Below are positions 1-10,640 of a stretch of 64,000 nt of DNA, one piece after another; positions within the stretch are counted from its first letter, which is position 1, and each line of letters begins with the position of its first letter. The notes under the pieces are model-generated. The model did no database searches and was not told the origin of the DNA. It saw nothing but the letters and a program-made list of their open reading frames with translations. Origin of the DNA: Fulvia fulva (taxonomy: Eukaryota > Ascomycota > Dothideomycetes > Mycosphaerellales > Mycosphaerellaceae); assembly GCF_020509005.1 (NCBI RefSeq), contig NC_063019.1, forward strand, positions 1,984,001 to 2,048,000. The letters run 5' to 3'. Made by a program: the position numbers and the translations under genes.

Positions 1-34
1 AGAAAAGGCAGACTGGAAGCGCGCCTCCTCCTTC

Positions 35-1789
35 ATGCAATCCCCGGTGGAGAGCGACTACGAGCGACATCCCACTCTCACCTCGGCGCCAGATACAATC
101 CCTCTTGACGACATGTCCAACCACAAGAGGGTCGACACCCCACCAGCCTCAGGCGCAGCAACGCCAGACTCCGCTTCACGTCCAGCATCAGTCATAATAC
201 CCGACTCGCCGCCACCCACCAGCCGCTTCCGCCACGTTATTGCCGAGTTGGGATTCTGCTTCACCATCGCCATGACGCAGTTCCTCGCCGAGTACATGAT
301 CTCGGGCTTCGCCATCGAGCTCCCCAAACTCATCGCTCGCCACAGCTCAGACGATGACGGCGGCATGGGGAAGTTCTGGCCCGCTTCGCTGCTCTCCCTC
401 ATTCTTAGTGCAACACTGCTCATCTTTGCTCGCATCTCGGACATGTATGGTGGCTACTTCCCCTTCATGTTTGGTGTCATGTGGCTTGGAGTGTGGTCTT
501 TAGTCGCTGGCTTTGCGGGGCTGGGGACTTTGCTGGATGTAGCGAGAGCGATGCAGGGACTGGCGATCGCTACGTTCACGCCGGCAACGTTTGCGATGCT
601 GGGGAGCATATATCATGAAGGACCGAGGAAGAACTCAGTAATAGGGCTGTATGCCGGATGTGCGCCGCTAGGGTTCTTTGGCGGTTTCTTGGTCGCTGGG
701 GCTTTGCCGGACGGTGCGCAGGGGTGGTACTTCTGGATCGCGGCGATTTTGGCTTTCACGACTGCTGTTACTGCGTACCTTACTGTGCCACATGATCGCA
801 CAGATCGGAAGCAGTTGGGGTTGAAGATGGACTGGAGTGGTGCGTTCTTGATCACGGCTGGGCTGATCTTGTTGGCGTATGCTTTGGCTGTTGAGCCTTA
901 TGCGAATGCTTCGGATCCTTCTAGGTCTGGCTGGTCTTTCCCGATGGTCATCGCGCCGCTGGTCGTTAGTGTTGCTTGCCTTGGAACGGCATTCTGGGTT
1001 GAAGGCTGGATTGCTAAATGCCCATTACTTCCATTTGACTTCTTCAAGCCAAAGGACGTCAAATCATTCTCCTTGATGTCGTTGTGCTTTTATGCCACAT
1101 ACGGAGTCTGGCTATACGAATCAGCACAGTTCTTCCAGAACGCCCACGCGACGGGTACGGAGAATGGTATCGATGGTGTTACACTTGCCGCCTGGTATAC
1201 GCCAACCGCCGTTGGAGGATTAATACTTTGTGTCCTCTCGGGCAGGCTGTGCCACATGGCCCCAATCATGGCCTCGCTGCTGGTGTCTGCAATGGCGTGG
1301 ATCGCAGCACCATTACTTCTGGCTCTGTGTCCATTGCCATTGGATTATTGGGCGTATGTCATGCCGTCAATGGTATGTGCCACTCTCGGCATCGATATTA
1401 CATTCACCATATCGTGTGTCTTCATGGCGGCGACACAACCACTCCGGTACCAGGGTTTGGCGGGAGCCATGTCATCGATCTTGGTCAACCTGGCCATGTC
1501 CTTCTCACTCTCGATCTCTGAGATAGTATCGGAGAAGGGTAGGAGCTCTATCACCTTGCCGTCATTTCAGTCTCCAGAGTACGCTGCATTGGCAGAGGAG
1601 CAAGAGATGTGGGGCTTCCGGTCGGCCTTTTTCTATGGTGCTGCATCTGCAGGAGTCGGTCTCATCATCTGCGCACTGTTCGTGCGCATCTCACGCTCTG
1701 TCGTCAACCCGCAGCCAGTTGATGAGGAGCAAGCTCGGCCTCGTCCTTCTTCGGAGGCCTCCACCTTGGTTGATGGGAGTGATCGTTGA
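35..1789 (+). CDS. MFS transporter, DHA-type drug/metabolite exporter
   Basis: This is a multi-pass membrane protein of the major facilitator superfamily, probably a proton-coupled exporter of drugs or small metabolites at the plasma membrane. A polar N-terminal tail of about 65 residues is followed by many hydrophobic helices. The loop after the second helix reads RISDMYGG, the MFS motif A region, and a later GGFLVAG segment fits the antiporter-type helix 5. About 580 residues fits the 14-helix fungal DHA2/ATR1-like group. The ORF has no intron and ends TGA. The frame stays open upstream to the first base of the window, so the true start may lie outside it; the first ATG is used here. The substrate cannot be told from the sequence. 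Confidence 0.85.
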   Translation: MQSPVESDYERHPTLTSAPDTIPLDDMSNHKRVDTPPASGAATPDSASRPASVIIPDSPPPTSRFRHVIAELGFCFTIAMTQFLAEYMISGFAIELPKLIARHSSDDDGGMGKFWPASLLSLILSATLLIFARISDMYGGYFPFMFGVMWLGVWSLVAGFAGLGTLLDVARAMQGLAIATFTPATFAMLGSIYHEGPRKNSVIGLYAGCAPLGFFGGFLVAGALPDGAQGWYFWIAAILAFTTAVTAYLTVPHDRTDRKQLGLKMDWSGAFLITAGLILLAYALAVEPYANASDPSRSGWSFPMVIAPLVVSVACLGTAFWVEGWIAKCPLLPFDFFKPKDVKSFSLMSLCFYATYGVWLYESAQFFQNAHATGTENGIDGVTLAAWYTPTAVGGLILCVLSGRLCHMAPIMASLLVSAMAWIAAPLLLALCPLPLDYWAYVMPSMVCATLGIDITFTISCVFMAATQPLRYQGLAGAMSSILVNLAMSFSLSISEIVSEKGRSSITLPSFQSPEYAALAEEQEMWGFRSAFFYGAASAGVGLIICALFVRISRSVVNPQPVDEEQARPRPSSEASTLVDGSDR

Positions 1790-3233
1790 ATGATTTTTGG
1801 ACGAGCTGGAGGATGGAAAGCAGGATAATCTGCGTAGCATGAAGAGTTTTGTTTGGGCATTTGCATGAAAGAAAGGAAGCCTCACGGCACACTGTACACA
1901 TAAAGCCATCGCCCACCGGAAGCTGGTGGATGCAAGGCACATACGCCAATAGATAGAAACTTAGATGGATCTGACGATCATTACTACATGATCTGAGAAT
2001 GTTTCACGCTCAAGTCATGCGACTGTGATGGTCAATGGGCAGGAGCGGTGTCACGCTCAGGCACGTGCGCAGGCTATCTTGACCTCACCTGGTTGTTGTC
2101 AGTAAAAGCACCCTTCCCTCGGCGGGCGATCGTCGTTCTCTGTTCTGCCCGAGCAAGCGCAATATGTGATAGTGTTACAAGCACCAGCGAGCCACTTTCG
2201 TCGCAAGGCTTGTCGTCCAGTGCGGCAGCCCACGCCACGAGCCGTCCGTGCGGGCTAGCGGCATGTCATGAATACTTCGAAGTGCAGCGTGGGATCCTGG
2301 TCATCGACTTCATCGGCAGTAATGTCTGCTGAAAGGTCTGCGGAGTGGTCTCGGGCATCTCTGTGTCGCTCTGAGGCGCAGAAGACACGTCGAAACGTGT
2401 CTGCCACGCTATATTCGTGGCGGTGGCATGTCGCCAACACGTGTCATTGCTAGTCTGCGTGGAACGGAGAGGTACCAGAGGTGTTGTGTTCACGAGGCCG
2501 AGGCGAAGGTTCCATGGCGTCCTGCATCGTGTAGCTGCGAGTGGTGCATCATCATCAAGAAGGGGCTTCATGTCACAGCAGGAGCATTCTCCGCTACCCT
2601 AGACAAGTGTAGTGGTCCCTCAACGGCATTTCTTGCACCAAGCGTCCAAAAGTCCTGGTGACCCGAGGTGAGCGATAAGCGACATGCAAGACGGCACGCC
2701 CGCAGCCTAAGAGGATCCCGCCCGCATGTATGTGTCGGAGAAGTCCAGGAGTCCTTCGGAAGAGTCGCCGGGTCAGTCCAGACTCCAGTGAATGTCGGGA
2801 GACCTGTGTCATTGGAGATGGCAGCACCGACGTTGCCACAGGAGGAAGTGGGTGTACTTTCAAGCAGCGGCAATCGAGTTTTGATGAGGCTCGGCTATTG
2901 TCGAGGGGACTGTCCTCAACTTTTGCCGCTCAACATCCGTGACGTAGCAGCACATGCTGGAGGGCAAGTGCGGGTCTCGGTTGATGCCTCTGGCAGACTG
3001 CAGTGAGCTGCAGGACAAGAAGTATCGCAGCGCGCTGCAACCAATTGCATATGCTTGTGCGGGCGTGTTGGTCAAATTGTTTTGTTCCCACTGCGCGAGA
3101 CAGCCCCTCCCGCCTCTGCCTCCATTGAAACTCTGATGCTGCCTATGATGGTCCGCAGGTAACTACGCTACCACTTCCACTCCAGCTTGATGGTGTTTCC
3201 GCCACGTCTTTCTCTGAACGACACCACCTTCCG
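1790..3233. other. Intergenic region with no supportable gene
   Basis: This 1.4-kb stretch separates the MFS gene from CHO2. Short ORFs occur on both strands, but they overlap each other, have Arg/Ser/Cys-rich composition typical of chance frames, and show no recognisable domain or intron structure. The last few hundred bases are presumably the CHO2 promoter and 5' UTR; no TATA box is obvious. Confidence 0.6.
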
Positions 3234-6200
3234 ATGAGCAGGAAGGACTCGATCATGGCCGAACCGAACGGAGGGCCACCGGGCCACGATGTCAGCGGAC
3301 TCCGAGAGAGAACATCACAGCGGCCAGAAATGCCTCAAAAAGCGCAGTCAGTGGACACAGCACAGGAAGCTGTACACGCGTTGAATGCGCCAGAGGCAGC
3401 ACAGAACAAGAAGGAGAAGGACAAGAAGACATATGGACGAACTCCAGACGGCACGGGTGAGTACCTTCCAGTGCTCGCCTCGACAATGCCACTGGGCAGG
3501 CTTTCGTGGTAGCGGTACCTTAGGCAGGCCAAACAAGGAAACATCCCACTGCGCACGAACTTCGAGCCCAGCCATACTAGCAATGCTGATACCTCTCGCG
3601 TGTAGTGTTTACGGTGCCTCATACAGAAGATATGGTGTCACAGCTTTTCGACCCAACCCAACCAAAGAACGTCTCCGATCTCATCATTGTCGGCGCCTTA
3701 GCTGGACAAGTGCTGTTGATGTACATCCTGCCAAAGCAACTACGACTCCCGGTCTCTGCCCTCGTGTTTCTCTTCTGGAGGTGGTGCTACAACTTTGGCA
3801 TTGGCTGGCTTCTGCACAACCAATCCCACCATAAACTTCTTCTCGCCTGGGCCAAGAAGACGAGGATATTCGACACACCCGAACGCGGCAATCCTCGCCC
3901 TGCCTTGTACAAATTCATCAAGCGAGAAATGGAAGCCAAGATCCCCAGGGACTATAAGTTCGAAGAAGCGCCAATCGAGTACAATACATGGCTCCTGTTC
4001 CGCCGTATTGTAGACATGATCCTGATGTCTGACTTCACTGCATTCGTCCTGTTCGCTTACGTGAACGGCGGCCGCCCTGAGAATGAAAAGCTCGCCATGA
4101 CTGTCGGCCGGTGGGTCGGTGGTTGGGCACTGATCTTGTTCAACCTATGGGTGAAGCTCGATGCGCACAGAGTCGTAGGCGACTTTGCTTGGTTCTGGGG
4201 CGATTTCTTCTTCCTCATTGACCAGGATCTGACGTTCGACGGCGTGTACGATCTTGCACCACATCCCATGTACTCGATCGGATACGTTGGCTTCTACGGC
4301 ATTGCCATGCTAGCTGCTAGCTACAAGGTCTTGTTCATTTCGATCATCGCTCACGCAGCGCAGCTGGCCTTCCTCGCTATTGTGGAGTCGCCACACATCG
4401 ATCGGTAAGTCTTTACTCTCGCAGATGTAACCACATGTCGCAACCACTGATCCGGATCCAGTGTCTACAACTCACCTGCGCCCGTCCGACGCTCTGAGGA
4501 TGTGCCTGATTCTCCACCAAAGCGACCACAATACCAGACCAGGATGTTGAGCGCCGGGCACATCAACGGCATGCCTCCACTTGCATCAACGGCGCAGCCA
4601 TCACCGGTACACAACCTTGTCGGCTTCCAAAACATTGACCTGCACCGCGTTACCGATGTCTCGGTCATCCTTTTGCAGGTCTACATGTACAGCTTCGCCT
4701 TCCTGACACCATCCACCTGGCAATGGCAAACCTTCTTCGTGTTCAGTGCGACCATGTGGCGTCTCTGGTACTCCGCTGGCATTGCCTTCATCCTGGACAG
4801 ACAGTCGAATAAGAAGTGGTGGACACGCCACTTTATCAAGTTTGGCGAAGGTACCGAAGAGGCCTGGCGACAATGGAAAGGCATCTACCACATCAGCATG
4901 GTAATGTGCTACACCAGCTTTATCTGTGCGGCCTGGAAGATGTATGGTAAGTTGCGAGTTAGGAAGTGGTGACATCGCTGAGCGCGTGCTGATTTGTGCA
5001 AGGCCTACCGGATGACTGGACGTACGGCAGCTCCACGTTGCGACATGTCCTTGGTGCTGCACTAATCTCGCTCCAAATTTGGACCATTGCTAGTATCTAC
5101 GAATCGCTAGGCGAATTCGGCTGGTTCTTTGGCGATTTCTTCTTCGACCAAACAAGGACTCAACTGACCTACGATGGCATCTACCGCTTCCTCAACAACC
5201 CAGAGCGGACCATCGGACTGGCTGGCGTCTGGGGTGCAGCCATTATAACCTGGAGCAAGGCGATCTTTTTCTTGGCTCTTCTCAGCCACACCTTGACGCT
5301 GTGCTTCATCCAGTTCGTGGAGAAGCCACACATGCAGAAGCTGTACCGGCAGAACCTACGCGAGCAGTCAGGCGTCTCTAAGAGCATCAAGCGCTCCCTT
5401 CCCACGCCACTGCAACAATGGCAAGGCCGCGTCGACCGAGTGCTGGATGAGACACTGGACTCGCTTGAGGACTTCATCGATGCAGCAGGACCGAAACTCG
5501 CAGCGGGCTTCAGCAGCATGGTCAAGGACTCAAGCACTCTGTTCAGACAGTTCCCGGCGCGTCTTACTGTGACCAGCATTGCGCCAGATCTCGCTGGCTA
5601 TAATCCAAAAGACTACTCCATCGAGATCGAGACTGACGTCCCTGGCGTCAAAGCAGGTGATGTCGGTTTTAGCGGTCGAGAGGGAGAGAATGGACAAAGT
5701 CCACTCCAGCGCAGAGATAGCTTCGAGCGCGTCGTTGTCCAATACGGCTCGCCCATCAAGGTCAGATGGTACGCACCTCTAAACCACAGCAAAAAGGACT
5801 GGATCGGGCTCTACCGCGTCGGCGACAACCTATCCCGAGACGTCACCAAGATTGGGTCTCAAGGCCGCTGGATCGCGACCAACCCCGGCGCCTACGACTA
5901 CTCCAAGGCCGACAAGGGCGTCCTCGTCGCAGATCAGCGTGTTTCAGCCGCCGAACGCAAAGAGGGCGAAAGCAAAGAGTTCATGACTGGCGAAATCGAA
6001 TTCGCCGGCGACAAGCTCTGGTGGACACAAGGCGTCTTTGAATTCCGCTACCACCACGACGGCAAATACAACGTCATGGCCGTCTCGCTCCCCTTCGAAA
6101 TCAAAATCAACCGCTTCGACAACGACGATATCGACCACAACAATGGCATGGTCCGCAATGCCATCGAACAAGCTCTGTTACCGGTGATCCAGAACTGCTT

Positions 6201-6447
6201 TGACCGCGACCCGGACGTGGCGCCGAGGAGTGTGGATGAGCAGTTCGGGCCTACACTGGAGAGGGAGGGCAAGTATGCGAAGCGGGTGGTGTATGCGGTG
6301 CAGCAAATGTTTGGGATTGAGTTTGCGCCGGAGGTGGTGCAGGCGGATGGCAATGTGAGGAATTTGGCGTGGAGGATATGTAATGCGAAGAAGGTGTTGG
6401 CGCCGTATAGTCTGCAGCAGAGTATGGGGGTGGGGACGCCGGAGTAG
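3234..6447 (+). CDS. CHO2: Phosphatidylethanolamine N-methyltransferase
   Basis: The enzyme carries out the first S-adenosylmethionine-dependent methylation of phosphatidylethanolamine on the way to phosphatidylcholine, in the ER membrane. Exons are 3234-3456, 3606-4404, 4462-4946 and 5003-6447, all with GTGAGT or GTAAGT donors and in frame throughout, giving 983 residues, a usual length for fungal Cho2. The first junction creates [19 protein letters not shown], a conserved Cho2 signature. Two PEMT-like repeats are seen: [20 protein letters not shown] near residue 273 and [17 protein letters not shown] near 549, each followed by hydrophobic helices. The C-terminal third is the soluble Cho2-specific domain. 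A second ATG lies seven codons downstream of the chosen start, so the start may differ slightly. Confidence 0.95.
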
Positions 6448-7403
6448 AGGAGAAGAGAGAGGGGACCTGGAAGGCGGTCGCTGTCCAACACGAGTGGCTG
6501 TGGGTTCCTCTTGGGGATGGGATGGGATGGGATGGGATGGGATGGGTAGATGATGATGATGGTGATGATAATGGTGGGGGTGTGGGGTGCGGATTTTGCA
6601 TAGTGACACGAGTGATACCAGTAAAAGCTAAGAGAGGGGAGATAGAATGAAGCGTAGCATATGGGTGATGTATCTATTGGAGTCAGACTGAATGTTGATA
6701 CGGGAGTCTAGACCTTCCAGTGCCCTCATCACTGTCTCGGACAACACTCATAACAAGGCTCTGTGCTCGGAGCACGCGTTCAAGCTCAAGCCAAGCCTTC
6801 GTACGTTCTTCCCGAGTCAGTCTCAACTCCCACAGGCTGGAATTCTATTCTGCGGTGGAGGTGGAACGGGTTTGTGTCAAGACACGCGAGTAGCCACGTA
6901 GCCACCTGAGCCACGAAGTCTCTCATGAACGTTCTCGCATGCAAGACGAATGACGATGGAGTGGTGTTGGTGATTTCGATATTGTTGGTACGCTATTGGG
7001 AACTGGCGTTCTTGCAGCTCCGCGCTTTTCCGCTTTGGGAACAACTCGCCGCAGGTTGGGGAAGCCATCTCATCTCCCACCGAGTTAACTGTGCACGCTA
7101 CGCTTTCGCTCGTGGCCATCGCAAGGAGGATGCTGCGAGCCTGCGACATCGTGTCGTGGGCGTGAGGATGGAGGGCGAGGCTGATGATAGCCTTTGCTGC
7201 GTGCTGCCTACGCGCGACGCGAGGTTTGTGCGTCTTCTTCTTCTTCTTCTTCTTCCTCCTCCTTCCTCCTTCCTACTACTGCGACCATGATACTGCACCT
7301 GTAGCGGCTGGCCTTTCCTTCTCCCTCATCGCGACGAGCGCGTCCGTTGGAAGTGCAGTACTGGCTTCAGCACACTGCCTGGTCTGGCATCTCAATCACG
7401 ACC
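6448..7403. other. Intergenic region with simple repeats and a CT-rich promoter tract
   Basis: There is no supportable gene. The stretch holds a GGGAT pentanucleotide array just after CHO2 (separate entry) and a CTT-rich polypyrimidine run at about 7229-7277, some 130 bp before the next start codon. CT-rich tracts are common in filamentous-fungal promoters, so this may be the core promoter region of the downstream gene. Confidence 0.5.
6513..6547. repeat. GGGAT pentanucleotide microsatellite
   Basis: About six to seven uninterrupted copies of GGGAT are followed directly by an ATG/GTG trinucleotide-like run. It lies about 65 bp past the CHO2 stop, in the likely 3' UTR. Confidence 0.9.
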
Positions 7404-8404
7404 ATGACGTTCCTTGGTAGCTTCAGCCGAGCTCTTGCGGCTGCCACTCTTTTGATGCGACTCAGCGCCGCCCAGCAGTGCTACTTTCCCAATGGATCGC
7501 CTTCCACCCATGTACCCTGCCGCAGCGGCGGCGGCGAATCTCCGTGCTGCGGGTCGAGCGAGTTTTGTATGGATGACGGGCTATGTTTTGGGGGAGGACT
7601 TGTTAGCAGAGGAAGCTGCACGGATAAGAGTTGGGAGAGTGAGGCGTGCGCGGGATACTGCAAGATGAGTTAGTGGGACATGGATCCATGGGAGGTGGAT
7701 GATGCTAACAGCAAGCAGCGAATGCGGGCGGCAGCATAGCGATCATGCCGTGCTCGAATAATGGGGGCTCGCCGCTATACGTCTGCGGCATCAACAGCTC
7801 GTTGTGCAAGAACACCGCAAGCCAGTTCACAATATCCGGAGGCTCATTCGTATTACGACCGGCACAAGTCGAAGCGCTGGTAGGATCTGCATTCAGCAGC
7901 ATGGCAGCAGAAGAAGCCAAGCTCTACACCGGAGGACAAATGGCAGGCTTAGGCTGCGGGCTAGGTCTGCCACTGCTGTTCTGCATATGCGCAGCATTCT
8001 TCATGTGGCGGCGAGAACGCAATGGGCGCCCGAAGCTCATGTACAAGCTCCCCGATGATCACAATGAGTTTGGCGGCTTCAAAGCTCCGTCTTCTTCGAC
8101 TATGGCTTCGCCAACTTTCGGGCTGCGCCCGCCATCGTTCGCTAGCTATCACGGCAGCGTGCATGTAGCGCAGGCGAGTCGACCCGGAGCGCCGGCGTAT
8201 ATGCAGAGTTACCTCGAGAGGTACCAGGCGACGATGAATGAGAAGACGGGCAAGAGCGTTAGGGTCAACGTCCAGCCTGTGGAGATCGGAGGTACGCCTA
8301 TACCGATGAAGAAGCAGGACGGCGTGAGGAGCCCGAGCAGGCAGGAAGGTGTGAGAAGTGCAAGTAGGCACGAGGGCGTGCGAAGTTCGAGCACGTTGAA
8401 ATGA
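7404..8404 (+). CDS. Cys-rich single-pass membrane protein with basic cytoplasmic tail
   Basis: Function is unknown. The layout resembles fungal surface sensors or receptors: a hydrophobic signal peptide (about residues 1-23), an extracellular Cys-rich domain with a SPCCGSSEFC motif, one transmembrane helix (GLGLPLLFCICAAFFMW) followed by the stop-transfer sequence RRERNGR, and a cytoplasmic tail of about 130 residues. The tail ends in near-repeats of EGVRSxSR. Exons are 7404-7668 and about 7719-8404, giving about 316 residues. The donor is GTTAGT, a CTAAC branch site is visible, and the CAG acceptor keeps frame; an alternative acceptor 3 bp upstream would add one codon. The ORF also reads upstream without an ATG, so the start is well supported. 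The name is by architecture, not homology. Confidence 0.72.
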
Positions 8405-8990
8405 TGACAGTGAGAAAGCGAACAGAGCTTGTGAGGATTTCATGCTAATGTACATGAGCGATTACGTAGGGGACTTGTTAGCGAAGGCGTTGGAGGATTG
8501 GCAGACTATTGTTTCTACAGCGTCCCGATCGAGAATCGATTTCACCAGACCGACATCGTTTCCCCATCCTTGACTTCGACCTGACTCGGTCAGATCTGGA
8601 ACATTTGCATCGACGACCCAGTTTCGGCAGATGAGGAATGCTGAGCTCGAACAAGACGATGCGATTGCTCACTTGCAGAGCGTGCTGGCACACGAAACTT
8701 CAGGTTGCAGACAATCCTGACGTTGACTAGGAAGGCTTCGCGATTGCTTGACACTGCTTGTGCGGCACTGGTGCCGGCGGTGTCGAAGAGGTTTGTGTAG
8801 ACTCTGGCAATAGCACAGGCGGTTCTCATACCTCGTCATGCGCAGCTGACACTCCACCACCCCTTGCAGTCACGTTCACATCCACGGCCGCTGGGTGGCT
8901 TACAAGAAGACAAGCATTTCCATTCTCCCTTTGAACAACCAGCACCTTGCATCCCCAAAGCTTAGCTCTACACCAAGACCCCAGTCAACC
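8405..8990. other. Intergenic region, nothing recognisable
   Basis: There is no credible ORF or RNA gene. The last about 100 bp is CA/CT-rich and leads into the start codon of the small secreted protein, so it is probably promoter and 5' UTR. Confidence 0.5.
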
Positions 8991-9463
8991 ATGAAGACCG
9001 GACATGCCAGCATCGTCCTCACAGCCTCGATGGACTCCCTCGTGGCCGCCCATGACGACGTCTTTGCACGGGCTCCTACACCACTACCAGCTAGAGTCAA
9101 GCCCGCAGATTACAGGCCTTGCCCGACCACTCTGACGAAGACGGGGAATGGGAGACTTGATAGGTGTACGACTACGATCTTTGAGAGGACGAGGACGGAG
9201 GGTGTGGATCGTCGGGGGTGTAGGAATTTGGTGACGACTACGACTTATCCGATTTTGTTTGGGGTTGGGCCGGTGAGTTTTGAAGGCGTAGAAGCGCTCT
9301 GCACCTTTTCCTAGCAAGGCGAAGGGGCCATAATTGACGAGTACTGTAGGCTTGTGTTGGAGGTCAGAAGACCGTGTCGGATGCGGGCACGACGACGGTC
9401 ACGAGTTGTAAAGCTACGAGCACGGCGCCGTCGGCGTATTATCCCCCAGAGGCGACGAAGTAG
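8991..9463 (+). CDS. Small secreted protein candidate, Thr/Cys-containing
   Basis: Two exons, 8991-9272 and 9350-9463, are joined in phase 0 by a GTGAGT donor and a TGTAG acceptor and give 131 residues. The N-terminus (MKTGHASIVLTASMDSLVAA) is a weak signal peptide. The mature part has about five cysteines and Thr-rich runs (TTLTKTG, TTTIFERT, TTTVTSC). Intron removal adds a second exon whose composition and cysteines match the first, which supports the model. No family is recognised. Small size, probable secretion and cysteines fit an effector-like or cell-wall-associated protein, but the weak signal peptide leaves doubt. Confidence 0.6.
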
Positions 9464-9669
9464 AGGCGTTGAGTAGAGGCATCCACGGAGATAGACTGAG
9501 TGGGGAGGAAGTGAGGGCCCGCTCACTGGGTTTGTTAGGTACTCATTGTATTCTACAGCAGCAAACATCGACAGGCCATACATCAGATACTAAATATGGC
9601 CTCACTTCGCTCACACGACCACCACCATCACCACCGATTGACACGACACTTGGACAGACCCACTGAATC

Positions 9670-9888
9670 ATGTGTTACTACGAACAAAACGCCTACAGCT
9701 GTGGGCACCGCATCATTCAGAGACTCCTACGGCAACATGAACCGGCGTGTGCGGTACCGCAGCTCATCATTCGCCGGGTGGAGAGGCCTTGTCCGCAATG
9801 CCCTCCACCCCCTCCCCGGAGCGACGAGAAGAAAGGGAAAGCACTAGTCAAGTCGAAGCCACCGCCCTCTCCGGCTGGTCATAGTTGA
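9670..9888 (+). CDS. Small Cys-rich protein with M-C-x8-C-G-H motif
   Basis: A 72-residue protein of unknown function begins MCYYEQNAYSCGH and has later C and C-P-Q-C residues, then a Pro/Lys-rich basic tail. Cys and His spacing suggests a small zinc-binding fold. The next gene downstream begins with the same motif at the same spacing (M-C, eight residues, C-G-H) and also has a C-x2-C, so the two look like tandem relatives. There is no signal peptide, so it is probably cytosolic or nuclear. It is short, and support comes mainly from the shared motif. Confidence 0.55.
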   Translation: MCYYEQNAYSCGHRIIQRLLRQHEPACAVPQLIIRRVERPCPQCPPPPPRSDEKKGKALVKSKPPPSPAGHS

Positions 9889-10145
9889 GGCTCGACCTGT
9901 CCATAACAGTTTGTTCACCCCTAACTCAGCAAGCATGCATCTGACTCAACACGCATCATCACACTCCAGTCATCACTTCCCACAAACAACAATCACCACC
10001 CGCTTGCTCATTCGCTTGCCTGCTTGCCACACACTCGCTCCGTCACACAACTACCAGTTCCACCCACCTCTCCCGGGGGGCACGCCCCTACCGTTCCTCC
10101 TTCACCCACCCGCTCATACCAATCAATCAGCCGACGTGCGCAGCC

Positions 10146-10640
10146 ATGTGCACCCAAGAACTCATCTGGTGCAGCTGCGGCCACGGCGAATTCCTGCCCA
10201 TCAACCTCTGCACGCAAGGTCAACGCCTCGGGACGTGCTGGACGATTGTGCATGGAGATCATAATATTGTGTTGGCGTCGAGGTGCTCGTATTGTCAGGC
10301 GGGGTTGAATCGAAGGCGGCCGTTGAGGAGTCCGAGGCCGAGGGGGGATGTGGCGAGAGGGGTGGAGGCGAATGGGGAGGTGGATGTTGAGGAGGAGTTG
10401 GAGAGGTTGTTGGAGGGGAGTGGGGATGAGGGGGTTGAGGTTGAGGTTGGAGCGCTGGCTGCGCAGACGAATGCGGAGATGGACGGGGGTGAGGTGGTGG
10501 AAGGGAGTGTTGGGGAGTTTTCGTTTGATGATGTGATGAGTACGGATTGGGAGAAGGGGTTTGAATTGGGCGATGAGCTTTGGAATTTTGATGATTTTGG
10601 GTTGGCGGATCTCAATGAGAAGGAGGAGGCTAAGGAATAA
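10146..10640 (+). CDS. Cys-rich N-terminus plus long acidic tail, paralogue of upstream gene
   Basis: The 164-residue protein has an N-terminal Cys/His cluster (MCTQELIWCSCGH, then C, C and RCSYC) resembling a small zinc-binding module, followed by an Arg-rich link (NRRRPLRSPRPRGD) and an acidic Glu/Asp/Gly/Val-rich tail. A DNA- or protein-binding role is possible but unproven. It shares the M-C-x8-C-G-H start and distal C-x2-C with the gene about 260 bp upstream, same strand. The acidic tail is encoded by G-rich repetitive sequence and may be low-complexity expansion. Confidence 0.6.
   Translation: MCTQELIWCSCGHGEFLPINLCTQGQRLGTCWTIVHGDHNIVLASRCSYCQAGLNRRRPLRSPRPRGDVARGVEANGEVDVEEELERLLEGSGDEGVEVEVGALAAQTNAEMDGGEVVEGSVGEFSFDDVMSTDWEKGFELGDELWNFDDFGLADLNEKEEAKE

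Noticed and set aside
2048..3136. Cluster of 60-112 residue ORFs on both strands upstream of CHO2
   Set aside because: No start context, domain or intron logic; mutually overlapping.
7229..7277. CTT/CCT run as a coding Leu/Phe repeat
   Set aside because: Lies upstream of a well-supported start codon and fits a promoter pyrimidine tract.
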